This document shows, piece by piece, positions 9,026-16,248 of a stretch of 64,000 nt of DNA. The notes beneath the pieces are model-generated. The model had not been told where the DNA came from. It made no database searches and saw nothing but the letters and a program-made list of their open reading frames with translations. Source of the DNA: Neorhodopirellula lusitana (GTDB lineage Bacteria; Planctomycetota; Planctomycetia; Pirellulales; Pirellulaceae); contig NZ_FXUG01000004.1 in NCBI RefSeq assembly GCF_900182915.1, forward strand, positions 124,001-188,000. Reading direction: 5' to 3'. Every line of letters begins with the position of its first letter. The stretch's first letter is position 1. The position numbers were made by a program, and so were the translations under genes.

Positions 9026-10132
9026 TCATGCCACGGCCACGAAACACAGAAAAGCTGGAAAAGATGCGAAGATCAGAGAATCCGATACATCCCACACCCC
9101 CCCCAATCCAGGCAGTAAATTTCCTGAATCTTTCGCCTGACACGCTCGCTTGACCAACGATTGAGCTAAATCGCCCAACGTCCCTAGAATCGCCAATGAC
9201 GGCCCCAACACCAATGCAAGTGCCAAGGGAGGCAACTCGGTCGGTGCCGATTGAGCCTTCAGATTCTGGGAAGCCAAATCCCGAGATGCCAATTCCTTGG
9301 AATCCAGCGAATCAATTTCTCCTACGGCAGTCCCACCAAAGACAGTTGGGCTGGCATCAGGTTCGGCGGAAACCGCATTCGTGCCCGAACCGACGATCGC
9401 CGGAAACAGAAATGCCAAGCAAATCGCCGCCACGATGGTCGCCACAATCACGCCGCCGATCGCCCCTTCCCACGTTTTTCCGGGACTGAGCCGTGGAATC
9501 AGCTTTCGCTTTCCGAACGCTTTCCCTGAAAAATAGGCACCCGCGTCAGTGCTTTTGGTCGTTGCGATCATCGTCAACAAGGCTGCCAAACCCCAGTTCC
9601 CGTTGCCCAGCGATCGCATCGCAACCAGCAACGCCATCGGGATCCCGACGTAAACCAAAACCATCGTACCGGCGGAAAGCCGAGACAACACCTCGCGAGA
9701 ATCCGAGTCCGCAGAGAAGTTTTTCATCTCAAGCAAGAACAGCATCGAGACGCAGGCGGTTGTCGCCAAGGCGATCCAGCCCATCTGGCCAATCGGACAG
9801 CCTGGCGGATAGAAGCCCACCATGCCCGGCAACGCCAACGCAATTGAATTCCAAATTGGCACCACGCCCGGCGAAGCCGCGATGATTCCGGCCCCCATTA
9901 GCGCAACCAAGCGGTGCACTGGAAAACCAGCCCCCCGCAACAGGCCAGCCAGTTCCCACGCGGTTCCAAGTGCAAAGAACAACAAGAGCGGCAAGAGGTA
10001 CAAGCCCGCCGTGCTTTGCGAATGTGATGTCAGTCCCGCCAGGTGCGATGGCGAGTAACAGGCATCCAAGAACAACAACCCGGCTACTACGCAGATCATC
10101 ACGAAGCTGGTTCGAAGTCGATCTGCGAGCAC
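9026..10132 (-). CDS. cdsA: Phosphatidate cytidylyltransferase (CDP-diacylglycerol synthase)
   Basis: This 368-residue polytopic membrane protein makes CDP-diacylglycerol from phosphatidate and CTP, the entry to phospholipid synthesis. The CdsA signature is clear: TDAGAYFSGKAFGKRKLIP and LSPGKTWEGAIGG in the middle, and GDLAQSLVKRACQAKDSGN followed by LLPGLGGVWDVSDSL at the C-terminus. The usual end of the signature has His and Asp in GHGG.LDR; here the corresponding stretch is GLGGVWDVSD, a modest divergence. A low-complexity insert (about residues 265-305, GTNAVSAEPDASPT and following) separates two helices. The start codon is GTG. No isoprenyl synthase gene is adjacent, unlike in many bacteria. 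Confidence 0.88.
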   Translation of the reverse strand: MLADRLRTSFVMICVVAGLLFLDACYSPSHLAGLTSHSQSTAGLYLLPLLLFFALGTAWELAGLLRGAGFPVHRLVALMGAGIIAASPGVVPIWNSIALALPGMVGFYPPGCPIGQMGWIALATTACVSMLFLLEMKNFSADSDSREVLSRLSAGTMVLVYVGIPMALLVAMRSLGNGNWGLAALLTMIATTKSTDAGAYFSGKAFGKRKLIPRLSPGKTWEGAIGGVIVATIVAAICLAFLFPAIVGSGTNAVSAEPDASPTVFGGTAVGEIDSLDSKELASRDLASQNLKAQSAPTELPPLALALVLGPSLAILGTLGDLAQSLVKRACQAKDSGNLLPGLGGVWDVSDSLIFASFPAFLCFVAVA

Positions 10133-10151
10133 GGGGGTATGCCTCTGAAAG

Positions 10152-10176
10152 GTAAAAACCGCCGAAGACCGGCGGT
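10152..10176 (-). terminator. Intrinsic terminator of tpx
   Basis: A perfect 7-bp stem ACCGCCG / CGGCGGT (10158-10164 with 10170-10176) has a five-base loop. On the minus strand it is followed directly by TTTTTACC. It lies 34 bp beyond the tpx stop and is the best-formed terminator on this strand in the window. Confidence 0.8.
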
Positions 10177-10209
10177 CGCTAGGTTGTCTATTTAATCGAA
10201 CGAGACAAC

Positions 10210-10725
10210 TTACGCCAAGTCGGTCAACGCTTGAAGAGCGGCGTCGTAGTTTGGCTCTTCAGTGACTTCCGAAACGATTTCCTTGTACGTCACTTTGCCC
10301 TCAGCATCCAGAACGAAGACGCTGCGACTGAGCAACTTCAGCTCTTCGATTTCAACGCCGTAGTCTTCGCCGAATTCGTGAGTCTGGTAGTCACTGGCCG
10401 TTTGCATCTTCACGTCTTCTGCTCCGCAGAAACGAGCTTGTGCGAAGGGCAGGTCACGACTGACCGTCACCGCGTTGATTTTGTCGCCCATTTCGCCCAA
10501 CTTCTGGTTGAACGTTTTGGTTTGAACGGCACAAGTTGGCGTATCCAAACTTGGCACAACGCTGATGATCGAAGGCTTGCCCTTCAAGTCAGCCAACGTC
10601 AGTGCCTTCAGACCTTCGTGAGCGTAATGCAACTGGAAGTCAGGAGCCGCTTGGCCAACCTGCAGTCCACTGCCGGCGAGGGTCATCGGGTTGCCTTTGA
10701 AAGTAATAACGCCGCTTTGACTCAT
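10210..10725 (-). CDS. tpx: Thiol peroxidase (Tpx), atypical 2-Cys peroxiredoxin
   Basis: From the ATG at 10725 (MSQSGVITFKGNP) the protein has 171 residues, the family length; an upstream ATG at 10776 would add 17 unlikely residues. It reduces hydrogen peroxide and alkyl hydroperoxides with thioredoxin as reductant. The peroxidatic Cys is Cys65 in SLDTPTCAVQT and the resolving Cys is Cys100 in FAQARFCGAED, matching the Cys61/Cys95 pair of E. coli Tpx. VTVSRDLPFAQARFC is a family hallmark. It forms a single-gene unit with a strong terminator downstream. Confidence 0.95.
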   Translation of the reverse strand: MSQSGVITFKGNPMTLAGSGLQVGQAAPDFQLHYAHEGLKALTLADLKGKPSIISVVPSLDTPTCAVQTKTFNQKLGEMGDKINAVTVSRDLPFAQARFCGAEDVKMQTASDYQTHEFGEDYGVEIEELKLLSRSVFVLDAEGKVTYKEIVSEVTEEPNYDAALQALTDLA

Positions 10726-10801
10726 CGTGATTTTCCCGTGCATGAATTGGAAGTTGGCGAGTCCGAACGTCGACAAGCTTCCGTCGCGGAATATCCCTTA
10801 A

Positions 10802-10849
10802 GAGACATCAACATTAACTGGAGACATCATATTCACTGGGGACATCTGC
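10802..10849. repeat. Tandem array, 18-19 bp unit, about 2.5 copies
   Basis: Units begin GAGACATCA and end ACTG: 10802-10820, 10821-10838, and a partial copy from 10839 (GGGACATCTGC). The array lies in the gap between tpx and the M48 peptidase gene. It is one of a set of unrelated short arrays in this window's gaps. Confidence 0.7.
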
Positions 10850-10918
10850 AAAGAAATGCCGACTGCGATCAGGGGCGGGCAACCGGTGGGGAAGCCTGTA
10901 TCCAAATCGACAACGGTC

Positions 10919-12409
10919 TCAGATCGCCAAAGTATGCCCTTCGGAACCCGGATCGGGAAGCGGGTGGGTCCGGTCGCCGTGTCCCCGGTCGCCGTGCACC
11001 CGGTCGCTGTGTTCCCAGTCGCCGTGTTCCCAGTCGCCGTGTTCCCAGTCGCCGTGCACCAGATCCGAACCGCCCGACTGTTCGCGATTGGCAATCCGTC
11101 GCAATCGCCCCACTCGGGTCGCCAGGCTTGGGTGCAGCCAACTCATTTTTCGTGAAGCGGGATGGTCCGCGGTCACACGCACCAATGCATCGGCCATCAA
11201 TTCCGCCGCCATCGCCAACGTCATCTCCACCTCCGGAGCCTCGTCCGCGTCTTCCGGCGAGTGGCGATCTTGCCGCTGACACGCCCGAACGGCCAGCCGA
11301 CAAGCGGTGGCATCTGCGTCCAACTCACAAAAATGGCTGATTCCCCCCAGCACCATCACCGTGGTGACCAGACCCAGCAGGCCGCCAACAACGGCGCCAA
11401 CGGGTTCACTCATCATGCCGTATTCAATCAGCCATTTGCTCGCACAACTGGAAACAAACCAAGCTGGCATCATCGCCGCCATCCGAAGCGGCACGTGCCA
11501 CCGTTTGACGTGTGCCAGTTCGTGCATCAGCACCATCAAGCGTTGCCCGCGTGGCAGCTCGTCAATCAAGCGGTCTGAAATCAGCAACAAACGGCCCGGG
11601 CGAATCAGTCCCGCCACCATCGCGTTGAGCATCCGGCCACCGGTATCCCAGCGAGCGACATGCATTCCCCAAAAGCGATGCGTGGACATCCCGCAGCGTT
11701 GCAGCCAAGTTTGGATCTCTTTTTCAATCTCAGGATGCAGTGGTTGGGTCTTCGCCATCCAGCGAACCAAGTACGGCAACAGCAACGCAACCAAGCATCC
11801 GCCCAGTCCAATCACCGCCCAAACCATCCAGGACGATTCACCACTCAAGAGCGAAGCGGAGCCGAACCAATTGGTCTGCACCATTTCGAAAATATCGCCA
11901 AGCCCCATGAACAACAGCGTCGGCACGACCAGCCAGGCTGGCCCGGCCCGCATCATTCGTCCCATCGCGGCAGAGTAGCTTCGGAAAGTTCGCGGCTGAG
12001 TCCCCACGGAAGCGGCGAAGTAATATTCCGCCGACCAAGTCGAGGCCAGCAACGTCAGTCCCGGCCAAAGCAGGACACAGGCCTGCAAAAACATGCTGGA
12101 TTCCAACACAGGCTGGATCCGAATGTAAGCCGCCAACGAGAACCCGTAATGGCACATGATCGTGATCGGCAGTGCAAACCAGCGGAAAATCTCCATCTGG
12201 GTCCGCAAGTAATCGGCCGCTTCGACAAAATGCAACTCGCCTCGCTTCACCTGATGAGCCATCCAGCGACCGGCAATGTGAATCAACACCACCCAACCGA
12301 TTAGCATCGTGATGGTCGCCAGCACGGATCGAGGCGAAATCTCGCCAGCCGCGGGCGCGGAACCGCACATCAACGAAACGATGACCAGCAAGAAGAAGTA
12401 AAGCGTCAA
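10919..12409 (-). CDS. M48-family zinc metallopeptidase, membrane-bound, with repeat-encoded tail
   Basis: The protein has 496 residues. The N-terminal half has several transmembrane segments (about residues 1-20, 30-50, 80-130, 155-180, 195-220). The zinc motif HELAH lies near residue 295 (VLMHELAHVKRWH), and the third ligand Glu is in CELDADATACR near 361. This is the arrangement of HtpX/Ste24-like M48 peptidases, which act on membrane or periplasmic proteins. The last 35 or so residues are a low-complexity tail, GDWEH repeated and drifting to GDRGH and GDRTH, encoded by a 15-bp tandem repeat at 10964-11053. The tail is not part of the family fold and is probably recent. Substrate unknown. 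Confidence 0.85.
   Translation of the reverse strand: MTLYFFLLVIVSLMCGSAPAAGEISPRSVLATITMLIGWVVLIHIAGRWMAHQVKRGELHFVEAADYLRTQMEIFRWFALPITIMCHYGFSLAAYIRIQPVLESSMFLQACVLLWPGLTLLASTWSAEYYFAASVGTQPRTFRSYSAAMGRMMRAGPAWLVVPTLLFMGLGDIFEMVQTNWFGSASLLSGESSWMVWAVIGLGGCLVALLLPYLVRWMAKTQPLHPEIEKEIQTWLQRCGMSTHRFWGMHVARWDTGGRMLNAMVAGLIRPGRLLLISDRLIDELPRGQRLMVLMHELAHVKRWHVPLRMAAMMPAWFVSSCASKWLIEYGMMSEPVGAVVGGLLGLVTTVMVLGGISHFCELDADATACRLAVRACQRQDRHSPEDADEAPEVEMTLAMAAELMADALVRVTADHPASRKMSWLHPSLATRVGRLRRIANREQSGGSDLVHGDWEHGDWEHGDWEHSDRVHGDRGHGDRTHPLPDPGSEGHTLAI
10964..11053 (-). repeat. In-frame 15-bp tandem array, 6 copies, encoding the GDWEH tail
   Basis: Six consecutive 15-bp units lie at 10964-10978, 10979-10993, 10994-11008, 11009-11023, 11024-11038 and 11039-11053. 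The last three are identical (GTGTTCCCAGTCGCC on the plus strand). Since the unit is a multiple of three, the array extends the C-terminus of the M48 peptidase by five residues per copy. Confidence 0.9.
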
Positions 12410-12870
12410 AACATTTCTCGGTTGCAGTGGGGGCCGGAGTCAGTGCTTGAGCGGTCCAGGCGGTTGAGCTCTCATCAAAGCCGACGATCGAAGGCAGTGA
12501 AGGCGATTTCAACCTATTTTACCCGGGAACCCAACCGAGCGGTTCGGAATAGGAGGCCTGCAACGATCAACAGGGCTTGGGTTAGCGATTCGCCGTTAGC
12601 TTTTAGCCGCTAGGAATTACGCCGAAGCCATTCGCCGTTTTGTCGCACCGATGTCGCCAGACTTCGGAAAAACGCCCTCCTACCCGGAACTCCAACGAGC
12701 GAAGCCAACCATCTCATTTCGCGACACCTCGCCTCTCGCCTCTCGCCTCTCGCCTCTCGCCTCTCGCTTCTCGCTTCTCGCTTCTCAAAAATCTGGGCTG
12801 GCGATTTCATTCGCCCGCGTGTTAACACCAATCCAGTTCTTGCAAGACGTTTCTGTTTTGGTTTTCCGTT
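12410..12870. other. Divergent gap of 461 bp between the M48 and PEGA genes, with repeats
   Basis: No supported gene. The gap holds a copy of a dispersed element (CGATGTCGCCAGACTTCGG at 12649-12667, also found near 30808) and a 7-bp tandem array at 12728-12786. Short open frames across the array on both strands encode only the repeat. Promoters for both flanking genes must lie here, but I cannot point to them. Confidence 0.55.
12728..12786. repeat. Heptamer tandem array, 8 copies
   Basis: Five copies of CTCGCCT are followed by three of CTCGCTT and a partial CTC. The change from CCT to CTT in the last three units suggests a mutation that then spread by copying. The array ends about 85 bp before the PEGA gene start, so it could affect that gene's promoter region. 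Confidence 0.92.
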
Positions 12871-13290
12871 GTGTTTCACACCCGATACCTTTCCTGGTTT
12901 CACGCCATCGCTGTCGCCGCGGGGCTGCTTTTAATTAGCAGCGGATGCGTGCGTCGCCGGATGACGGTGCGGACCAACCCACCCGGGGCCACGGTATCGG
13001 TCGACAATCAATTGATTGGCACATCGCCCGCCGCGACCAGTTTCGTTTACTATGGCACCCGAGAAATCCGTCTTGAAAAAGATGGGTATCGAACCGAAAC
13101 GATTCGCCGAAAAGTCAAACCACCTTGGTACCAACTCCCCGTGCTCGATTTCGTCAGCGAAACGTTATGGCCCGGCGAAATCCGCGACGAACGTATCATT
13201 GATGTTGAAATGGTCCCCAAAGTGGTCGAACCCACCGAAAACGTCCTCGGTCGCGCCGAATTGCTCCGCAGCCAAGCCGTCGGCCAATAG
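12871..13290 (+). CDS. PEGA-domain exported protein, probable lipoprotein
   Basis: The protein has 139 residues. The N-terminal signal (HAIAVAAGLLLISSGC) ends in a Cys at about residue 26; the lipobox is not perfect, with Ser at -3. A PEGA domain follows (about residues 31-80): MTVRTNPPGATVSVDNQLIG and REIRLEKDGYRTETI are the usual beta-strand pattern of this surface-associated domain. The C-terminal 55 residues are unassigned. PEGA domains occur in envelope proteins and probably bind wall or protein partners. The next gene overlaps or closely follows on the same strand, so the two are likely cotranscribed. Confidence 0.8.
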   Translation: MFHTRYLSWFHAIAVAAGLLLISSGCVRRRMTVRTNPPGATVSVDNQLIGTSPAATSFVYYGTREIRLEKDGYRTETIRRKVKPPWYQLPVLDFVSETLWPGEIRDERIIDVEMVPKVVEPTENVLGRAELLRSQAVGQ

Positions 13291-15991
13291 CTACCGCCGC
13301 CTGCCAAGCCGATTCAATTGGCGTGGGCTCCTGCATGCGACCGTTAAAGCCTGTATCGGGCCAGCCAGCATCGGCCCCTTCTGTGTGTTGATACTGTTCG
13401 CCAGCGTGTTGTCGGGACGCGACCGCCTCGCGTTCCGCGACATTGGTTATTTCTACACACCGCTGTATCAACACGTTGCCAAACTGTGTGACGCGCAGGC
13501 CGCTGAATCCCCTCTTTTCTCCAGCGGAATCAAAACGCTTGGCCCTTGGGGTAACTTCCGCGAAGCGATTTGGAACCCGCTCGACTTGACCGGCATGCCA
13601 CTGGCCGGTGAAACCACCACTGCCGTGTTCTATCCGCTGCGAATGCTGGTCTACCAACTCGGCCTTTCCGCCGAGACGGCGATTGGCGTGTACGTCGCAC
13701 TGCATTTGATCATCGCGTCGCTTTCCGCGTACTGGCTCGCCCGAACCCAGCGATGCCGGCCCTGGGCTGCCGCTGTTGCGGGAATCACCTACCCGCTTTC
13801 AGGCACGGTGCTGTTCCTGGCAACCAACCCGCCGTTCCTGGTCAGCGCCGCGTGGTTGCCGCTGGCGATCGGCCCGCTGCTGGATCGCCGGCAACGCATC
13901 GGGCAATCCGGACGCAGTATTGCCAGACGTAGTATTCTGGTGCCCGCGATTGCGATGGCCATGATGGTCCTGGGCGGCGATCCGCCCACGGTGCTGCATC
14001 TTGCGATCGCCGTCACCGTTGCGAGTTTCGTTCGCTGGCTGGTCGATCGACCAGTCCGAAACCAATGGCGATCATCGACGCTAGTCAAGCTCGCCATGTC
14101 GTGCTTGCTTGCCTCTCTCTTGTCCGCGCCGCAACTCGCCGCGTCAATTGACTGGTCCAGCCAAAGCGACCGGGTGGCCAGCAAAGAATCACCAACCGCC
14201 GAATCAGGTCGCAACGGTTCCTCCCCAGTGACCTCCGATTCCGCGATGGCGTTCTCATTCGCACCTTGGCGAGTCGTCGAGTGGGCACTGCCTAACTTCT
14301 ACGGCACACCCTGGCCGATTCATCATCGCTGGGACCGCATCGCTTGGGACGCCGGGATCAAACGCCCCGAAACCGCCCTGTGGACTCCGACCGTCTACGG
14401 CGGAGGCGTCCTGATCGTGACGATGACATGGCTTTTCTCGACCGGAAGCTACCAAAAAGTGCGCCGGAGAACACGAAGGAGTCGATGGAAGCGGCAAGCT
14501 GGCTGGGCGACGATCGCTTTGTTTGGCCTGATCGCTTCGCTGGGAGCCTACGGTGGTTTGTACGGGTTGATGCTCGATTTCGTTCCGGGCTACTCGTCGC
14601 TGCGATACCCATCGAAGTGGCTGCCTCTGGTTGCAATCGTATTTTCACTGTGGTCCGCCCAAGCGGTCGGTTTCGCCTTCCGGCACCATCGCCCGCGGCA
14701 CACCCACCCTCGCCAACCGCCCTACCGACCGCTCGCGATCTTCGTCGCCGCAGGTCTGGCGTGCGTGTTCGTCGCCTGGGGAGTGGCGAGCTTGATCCCC
14801 GAATCACCCGATACCGCCGATCGACTGTGGGGCCCTTTCCAAGCTTCATTGGCCCGACGCGGGGCCGTGGTCTCGATTGCCCATGCGATGTTCTTCGCGG
14901 TAGGACTGGTCGGGCTGCTTCACTGGAGCCGCCGAAACAATTCCAACCAAGCTGAACCAGCCAAAGACCTTGAGCAGACAGCCCCCAGCCACCAGAAACC
15001 CGCCTATCAAGAATCCAGACAACCAGTTTCCGGCGTTTTGATCTTGGCCGTGCTTTGGGTCGCTGCTGACATGCTGGTCGCACATCATGGATTGGTTCCC
15101 CGAATCAACCGAGCCCGCGAGACCGCCCAACTGCCGCCAACGCCCGACCTGACCTCGCCCCTGCGGTGGATGAACACGCTTCCTCACGCCGGAGTCCCTT
15201 CGACGTGGCGACAAACATCGGATGCTGATCGCATGCTTCAAGTCGAGTCGCAGTGGCGAGCGGCTTGGTTCGGACGCTGGCACCTGGAACATGACCAAGC
15301 GAAATTCAACAGCCTCGTGTCGATTCGACCGGCCGCGATCGCCCAGTTCTGGCAGCAATCCAAAAGGGAAGTCCAGGCGGAACCCGATCGTTCGACCGAG
15401 CTTTGGCGGGGCTACCGGGAAGAACTGGGAATCAGCGGGCTGATCGAGCAAACAAGCGGCCAGATGCACTTTCGCGTCCTGGAAAATGATTCAGTCCAAC
15501 AACCTGATCCAGCCCAGCAACCCGATATCGCGTCACACCGCCTGACCGAACCTGAGCTTCTCCATTTTTCATCCAAAACCATCTACTCACGCCCCGTTTA
15601 CCAAGACGGACACTGGTGGGCCGAGCTGATTCCGGCCCAGCAAACGCTGACCGAGCCAACAACCAGTCTATCAAAAGCACCGACAAAATCAGCGACGCCG
15701 GGAACACTCAACAAATCACCAATCGAACCACCGAAGCTACCTCTGCAAACTTCTGAAACAAAATCTTCAGCCGCGCCACCAATCCCAGTGCCCGTCCGGC
15801 GAAGCCCAATAGCGTCGCAGGCGATCACCGTCCCTGCCGGACAATGGCAAGTTCGCTGGCGTTACCAGCCCTGGTGGCACGCCCCAGCCTTGGCCACGGG
15901 TTGGGCCGCGTGGGTTCTGGTCGGGCTATTTGCGCTAGGCTGGAGGGGTTTTCGGTTCAAGGGACCCTGCCAATTGCAGCGATCAAAATAG
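13202..15991 (+). CDS. Large polytopic membrane protein, YfhO-like (possible glycosyltransferase-type)
   Basis: The start is uncertain. The nearest in-frame ATG is 13202, inside the PEGA gene in another frame; GTG or TTG codons at 13385 and 13388 would cut into the first hydrophobic segment. About 930 residues, with some twelve hydrophobic segments in the first two thirds (for example VLILFASVLSG, IGVYVALHLIIASLSAYWLA and WLPLAIGPLL). It has the early motif GRDRLAFRDIGYFYTPLYQH and a FVPGYSSLRYPSKWLPLVAI segment, both like YfhO-type membrane proteins. A long polar, Pro- and Thr-rich region (about 770-890) precedes a last helix. YfhO proteins have a GT-C-like fold and help decorate envelope polymers; function here is inference. 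Confidence 0.65.
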   Translation: MLKWSPKWSNPPKTSSVAPNCSAAKPSANSYRRLPSRFNWRGLLHATVKACIGPASIGPFCVLILFASVLSGRDRLAFRDIGYFYTPLYQHVAKLCDAQAAESPLFSSGIKTLGPWGNFREAIWNPLDLTGMPLAGETTTAVFYPLRMLVYQLGLSAETAIGVYVALHLIIASLSAYWLARTQRCRPWAAAVAGITYPLSGTVLFLATNPPFLVSAAWLPLAIGPLLDRRQRIGQSGRSIARRSILVPAIAMAMMVLGGDPPTVLHLAIAVTVASFVRWLVDRPVRNQWRSSTLVKLAMSCLLASLLSAPQLAASIDWSSQSDRVASKESPTAESGRNGSSPVTSDSAMAFSFAPWRVVEWALPNFYGTPWPIHHRWDRIAWDAGIKRPETALWTPTVYGGGVLIVTMTWLFSTGSYQKVRRRTRRSRWKRQAGWATIALFGLIASLGAYGGLYGLMLDFVPGYSSLRYPSKWLPLVAIVFSLWSAQAVGFAFRHHRPRHTHPRQPPYRPLAIFVAAGLACVFVAWGVASLIPESPDTADRLWGPFQASLARRGAVVSIAHAMFFAVGLVGLLHWSRRNNSNQAEPAKDLEQTAPSHQKPAYQESRQPVSGVLILAVLWVAADMLVAHHGLVPRINRARETAQLPPTPDLTSPLRWMNTLPHAGVPSTWRQTSDADRMLQVESQWRAAWFGRWHLEHDQAKFNSLVSIRPAAIAQFWQQSKREVQAEPDRSTELWRGYREELGISGLIEQTSGQMHFRVLENDSVQQPDPAQQPDIASHRLTEPELLHFSSKTIYSRPVYQDGHWWAELIPAQQTLTEPTTSLSKAPTKSATPGTLNKSPIEPPKLPLQTSETKSSAAPPIPVPVRRSPIASQAITVPAGQWQVRWRYQPWWHAPALATGWAAWVLVGLFALGWRGFRFKGPCQLQRSK

Positions 15992-16248
15992 GTTAAATCG
16001 ACGAAGTGCCCATGAACTGGGTAGGCTTTGCCTTTTCAAATTTTGCTTCAGCGGCAAGAATGCCGGTTTGGCTGAACCGGCTCGACCTGACCGGCCTCGT
16101 TGCTTTTGGCAATTCGGACCGCCCAGGACCATCGTTTTCGGTGCCCCTTCCCGGTACCTGACTGGTACCTGACCAGGGCAACCACCCTGGGTATCAGCCC
16201 GGCTAGACGCCTCCCTTCCCCGCATTTTCTCGATCGGCCAACAATTTC
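15992..16248. other. Gap of 257 bp with a hairpin similar to the one near 8828
   Basis: No gene is seen. GCCGGTT / AACCGGC (16062-16068 with 16075-16081) forms a perfect 7-bp stem; its sequence, GCCGGTTTGGCTGAACCGGC, is nearly the same as the hairpin at 8827-8845. A short direct repeat, GGTACCTGACTGGTACCTGACC, is split over 16153-16175. The yidC promoter should lie here. Confidence 0.5.

Noticed and set aside
14358-15083. 240-codon minus-strand open frame
   Set aside because: Very Arg-rich with no domain; it is a shadow of the YfhO-like membrane protein gene.
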